Source of the DNA: Massilia sp. NR 4-1
GTDB lineage: Bacteria; Pseudomonadota; Gammaproteobacteria; Burkholderiales; Burkholderiaceae_D
Direction of reading: 5' to 3'
Length of the DNA: 64,000 nt
Assembly (NCBI RefSeq): GCF_001191005.1
Contig: NZ_CP012201.1
Span: 4,216,001 to 4,280,000, forward strand
Shown here: positions 62,701-64,000 of the stretch, piece by piece
Layout: every line of letters begins with the position of its first letter
How positions within the stretch are numbered: the stretch's first letter is position 1
Notes under the pieces: generated by a model
What the model saw: only the letters and a program-made list of their open reading frames with translations
The model's database searches: none
Told to the model about the DNA's origin: nothing
Position numbers and translations under genes: made by a program

Positions 62701-63308
62701 TGACCGGCTACCAGGACGCCGCCTACGCCGCCAAATACGCAGAGCTGGTGGAACAGGTGCGCACCAAGGAAACGGCGCTGGGCCTGGGCAACAAGCTGTC
62801 CACCGCCGTGGCCAAAAACCTGTTCAAGTTGATGTCCTACAAGGACGAATACGAAGTGGCGCGCCTGTACACCGACGGCCGTTTCATCGAGCAGCTCAAG
62901 CAGCAGTTCGAAGGCGACTTCTCGCTCAAGTTCAACCTGGCGCCGCCGATCTTCGCCAAGAAGGATGCGCAAGGCCATCTGGTGAAAGCCGAATACGGTT
63001 CGTGGATGTGGAAAGCCTTCCAGCTGCTGGCCAAGTTCAAGGGCCTGCGCGGCGGCGCCCTGGACATCTTCGGCTACACTGAAGAACGCAAGATGGAACG
63101 CGCCCTGATCGTGGAATACCGCGAGCTGGTCGCCGATCTGCTGTCGCGCCTGGGTGCCGGCAACCACGAGCAAGCCGTGGCCCTGGCCGCCCTGCCGGAG
63201 AAAATCCGCGGCTTCGGCCATGTGAAGGAGAAAGCCGTCGACGCCTTCCGTGAAGAGAAAGCCCGCCTGCAAGCCGGCTTCCGCGACGGCCACCAGCGCG
63301 CCGCCTGA
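59745..63308 (+). CDS. Fused indolepyruvate ferredoxin oxidoreductase (alpha/beta/gamma fusion)
   Basis: Cytoplasmic TPP- and iron-sulfur-dependent 2-oxoacid oxidoreductase of 1187 aa. The N-terminal pyrimidine-type domain is followed by a TPP-binding region (NITYKILYNDAVAMTGGQP), a 4Fe-4S segment (VCEGCGDCGIQSNCVSILP) and a gamma-type domain (INGIGGTGVITVGALMGMAA). The C-terminal region ends near HQRAA. It is likely to decarboxylate aromatic or branched-chain 2-oxoacids to acyl-CoA. Start ATG 59745 has GGAGAC upstream; TTG 59730 is in frame. It is followed by a terminator and the mutase gene. Confidence 0.93.
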   Translation: MPDISAPGSNSPVLNPVTLDDKYTSTSGKIFLSGIQALVRLPMMQRLRDAAAGLNTAGFISGYRGSPLGGLDETLWKTKKHLEANHVQFVPGVNEDLAATAVWGTQQVDLIGPAKYDGVFAMWYGKGPGVDRCGDVFKHMNHAGTAKNGGILLVAGDDHGAYSSTLPHQSDHIFSACMIPLLYPCNVQEYLDLGVHGWAMSRFSGCAVAFKALADTVESSASVDADPFRVQVKIPKDFQMPEGGLNARLSSIPLGQQARNQEALMQDYKIYAALAYARENKLNHTTIDSKDAKLGIIASGKSYLDVLEALEELGIDEEMAAKVGLRLFKVAMPWPLEPDSVREFAQGLDEILVVEEKRQIVEYQLKEQLYNWRDDVRPRVIGKFDEKGEWVAPRGEWLLTSKADFSVSQVARVIASRVKRYIADTNIQDQIKARLTFLDAKDAVLQKAIGTPFRPAFYCSGCPHNTSTKVPEGSFALAGIGCHVMATSIYPEMNKLTTHMGGEGAPWIGQAAFSKVPHVFQNLGDGTYFHSGYLAIRAAVAAKVNITYKILYNDAVAMTGGQPVDGTVSVPMIAQQMAAEGVKRIALVTEDLSRYEDRSALPEIVTLHHRKDMDAVQRELREIGGCSVLIYDQTCAAEKRRRRKKNEFPDPDKRMVINEAVCEGCGDCGIQSNCVSILPKETEFGRKRTIDQSSCNKDYSCVKGFCPSFVTVEGGALKKSKAGVSKDKNSDDGWGVLPQPVLPACEQPYNILINGIGGTGVITVGALMGMAAHLEGKGASVLDMTGMSQKNGSVTSHVKIATSPAHLRAQRIATGEADLILGCDMLTAGAADAVSKMRPGRTLAVVNLHEQPPGTFAQNADWQYPVEEVRALISESVGAASNPGSVDFIDATKLATALMGDSIAANLFMLGYAWQRGRIPLSEASLLRAIEMNGVAVESNKRSFLWGRRAAVDLKRVEKVATPTQAIVVQMPQSLDAVIKKRVDFLTGYQDAAYAAKYAELVEQVRTKETALGLGNKLSTAVAKNLFKLMSYKDEYEVARLYTDGRFIEQLKQQFEGDFSLKFNLAPPIFAKKDAQGHLVKAEYGSWMWKAFQLLAKFKGLRGGALDIFGYTEERKMERALIVEYRELVADLLSRLGAGNHEQAVALAALPEKIRGFGHVKEKAVDAFREEKARLQAGFRDGHQRAA

Positions 63309-63321
63309 GGCAGCACGCCCT

Positions 63322-63348
63322 CCCCCGCTCCGGCACGCCGGGCGGGGG
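63322..63348 (+). terminator. Hairpin after the oxidoreductase gene
   Basis: CCCCCGC-T-CCGG and CCGG-GCGGGGG pair over 11 bp with one bulged T around a CACG loop. The T tract is absent, so it is only a probable terminator. Confidence 0.5.
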
Positions 63349-63357
63349 CTGACTTAC

Positions 63358-63384
63358 TTGACGTTTACGTTAACGTCATATAAT
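63358..63384 (+). promoter_or_regulatory. Promoter with ACGT-type palindromic operator before the mutase gene
   Basis: TTGACG (63358-63363) and a perfect TATAAT (63379-63384) are 15 nt apart. A palindrome GACGTT-N6-AACGTC (63360-63377) lies between and over them, with TTTACGTTAACGTCAT at 63364-63379. It resembles the site at 59603-59618 and the published style of LiuR (MerR-family) sites, recalled from memory and not checked. Confidence 0.6.
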
Positions 63385-63427
63385 TTAGATCTGACCCGAT
63401 CGCGTGACAAGAATTTCAAGGACATCC

Positions 63428-64000
63428 ATGAACGATCTCACCACCGCCAAGAACCTCGCCGCCGAACCTGAGCAGGCGAAGCCCGTCAACAAGGTTCGTT
63501 TCGTCACCGCCGCTTCGCTGTTCGACGGCCATGACGCCTCGATCAACATCATGCGCCGCATCCTGCAATCGAATGGCGTGGAAGTGGTCCACCTGGGCCA
63601 TAACCGCTCGGTGGACGATGTGGTGACGGCCGCGCTGGCGGAAGATGTGCAGGGCATCGCCATCTCCAGCTACCAGGGCGGCCACGTCGAATACTTCAAA
63701 TACATGATCGACCTGCTGCGCCAGCGCGGCGGCGCGCATATCAAGGTGTTCGGCGGCGGCGGCGGCGTGATCGTGCCGTCCGAAATCGCCGACCTGCATG
63801 CCTATGGCGTGACGCGCATCTTCAGCCCGGAAGACGGCCAGCGCATGGGCCTTGCGGGCATGATCCAATGGATGGTGCAGCAGTGCGATATCGACCTGTC
63901 GGCCTATTCCCCGACCTCGCTGGCGCCGCTGCAGGAGGGCGACATCACGGCGCGCCACCGTCCGCTGGCCCAGCTGATCACCGCGCTGGAAAACGACAAG
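63428..64000 (+). CDS. icmF: Methylmalonyl-CoA mutase-family protein, N-terminal cobalamin-binding part (IcmF-type), truncated by window end
   Basis: 191 residues are visible; the gene continues past the window. The start MNDLTTAKNL is followed by a B12-binding domain (VRFVTAASLFDGHDASINIM ... GGGGGVIVPSEIADLHAYGVTRIF). The DGHDASI loop fits the cobalamin-His motif DxHxxG with Ser in the last position. In IcmF (isobutyryl-CoA mutase fused to a MeaB-like GTPase) the B12 domain is N-terminal, as here; a plain methylmalonyl-CoA mutase would have it at the C-terminus. The GTPase and catalytic parts are not visible. Confidence 0.8.
   Translation, partial: MNDLTTAKNLAAEPEQAKPVNKVRFVTAASLFDGHDASINIMRRILQSNGVEVVHLGHNRSVDDVVTAALAEDVQGIAISSYQGGHVEYFKYMIDLLRQRGGAHIKVFGGGGGVIVPSEIADLHAYGVTRIFSPEDGQRMGLAGMIQWMVQQCDIDLSAYSPTSLAPLQEGDITARHRPLAQLITALENDK

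Noticed and set aside
59670..63293. Minus-strand 1207-codon frame opposite the indolepyruvate oxidoreductase
   Set aside because: Exactly covers a well-supported plus-strand enzyme and is His/Gln/Gly-rich noise.

Overview
This window looks like the chromosome of a GC-rich betaproteobacterium of the Oxalobacteraceae (Massilia / Duganella / Janthinobacterium group). The evidence is the neighbourhoods petABC-sspA-sspB and grxC-secB-gpsA, a fused indolepyruvate oxidoreductase next to a cobalamin mutase, and general codon usage. The genus is an inference from gene order and protein style; no search was run.

Layout. 0-9.8 kb is a housekeeping block. A leftward gpmA-envC-ctpA-moeB run is followed by rightward rhodanese, grxC, secB, SH3 protein and gpsA, a cupin, and an orphan GAF/PAS histidine kinase. 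10.0-13.9 kb holds a Tat-exported protein apparently split by a 1-nt frameshift and a propeller-like protein, ended by a long palindrome and a bidirectional terminator shared with aqpZ. 14.9-20.5 kb has a stand-alone mnmD and a Fur-boxed FtrABCD-type ferrous iron operon that also encodes an outer-membrane porin. 20.6-22.2 kb is a small AT-richer accessory patch with two unknown proteins, an orphan antitoxin and a tRNA-Thr with several non-canonical positions. 22.3-30.3 kb carries sspB, sspA, petCBA, mscL, a DegS-like protease, a DUF2461 protein, a tiny secreted protein and a DUF2807 protein.

30.3-43.4 kb is a complete leftward Tad (tight adherence) pilus locus, from flp to tadD, with an extra winged-helix/AAA ATPase between the prepilin peptidase and cpaB genes. 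Next to it are a diguanylate cyclase and a convergent HD-GYP phosphodiesterase, so cyclic-di-GMP synthesis and breakdown sit beside the adhesion pilus. A LysR regulator and a GT4 glycosyltransferase follow.

48.6-59.4 kb is dominated by one 10.2-kb gene for a 3406-residue RTX protein. It has an N-terminal class-3-lipase-like domain and about a dozen RTX-plus-linker modules, and is preceded 3 nt upstream by a single-pass membrane protein. Both genes are AT-richer than their surroundings. This effector-like pair is the most interesting item in the window. The right end (59.7-64.0 kb) carries a fused indolepyruvate ferredoxin oxidoreductase and the start of an IcmF-type mutase. Both have similar ACGT-centred palindromes in their promoters, which suggests one shared regulator of amino-acid catabolism.
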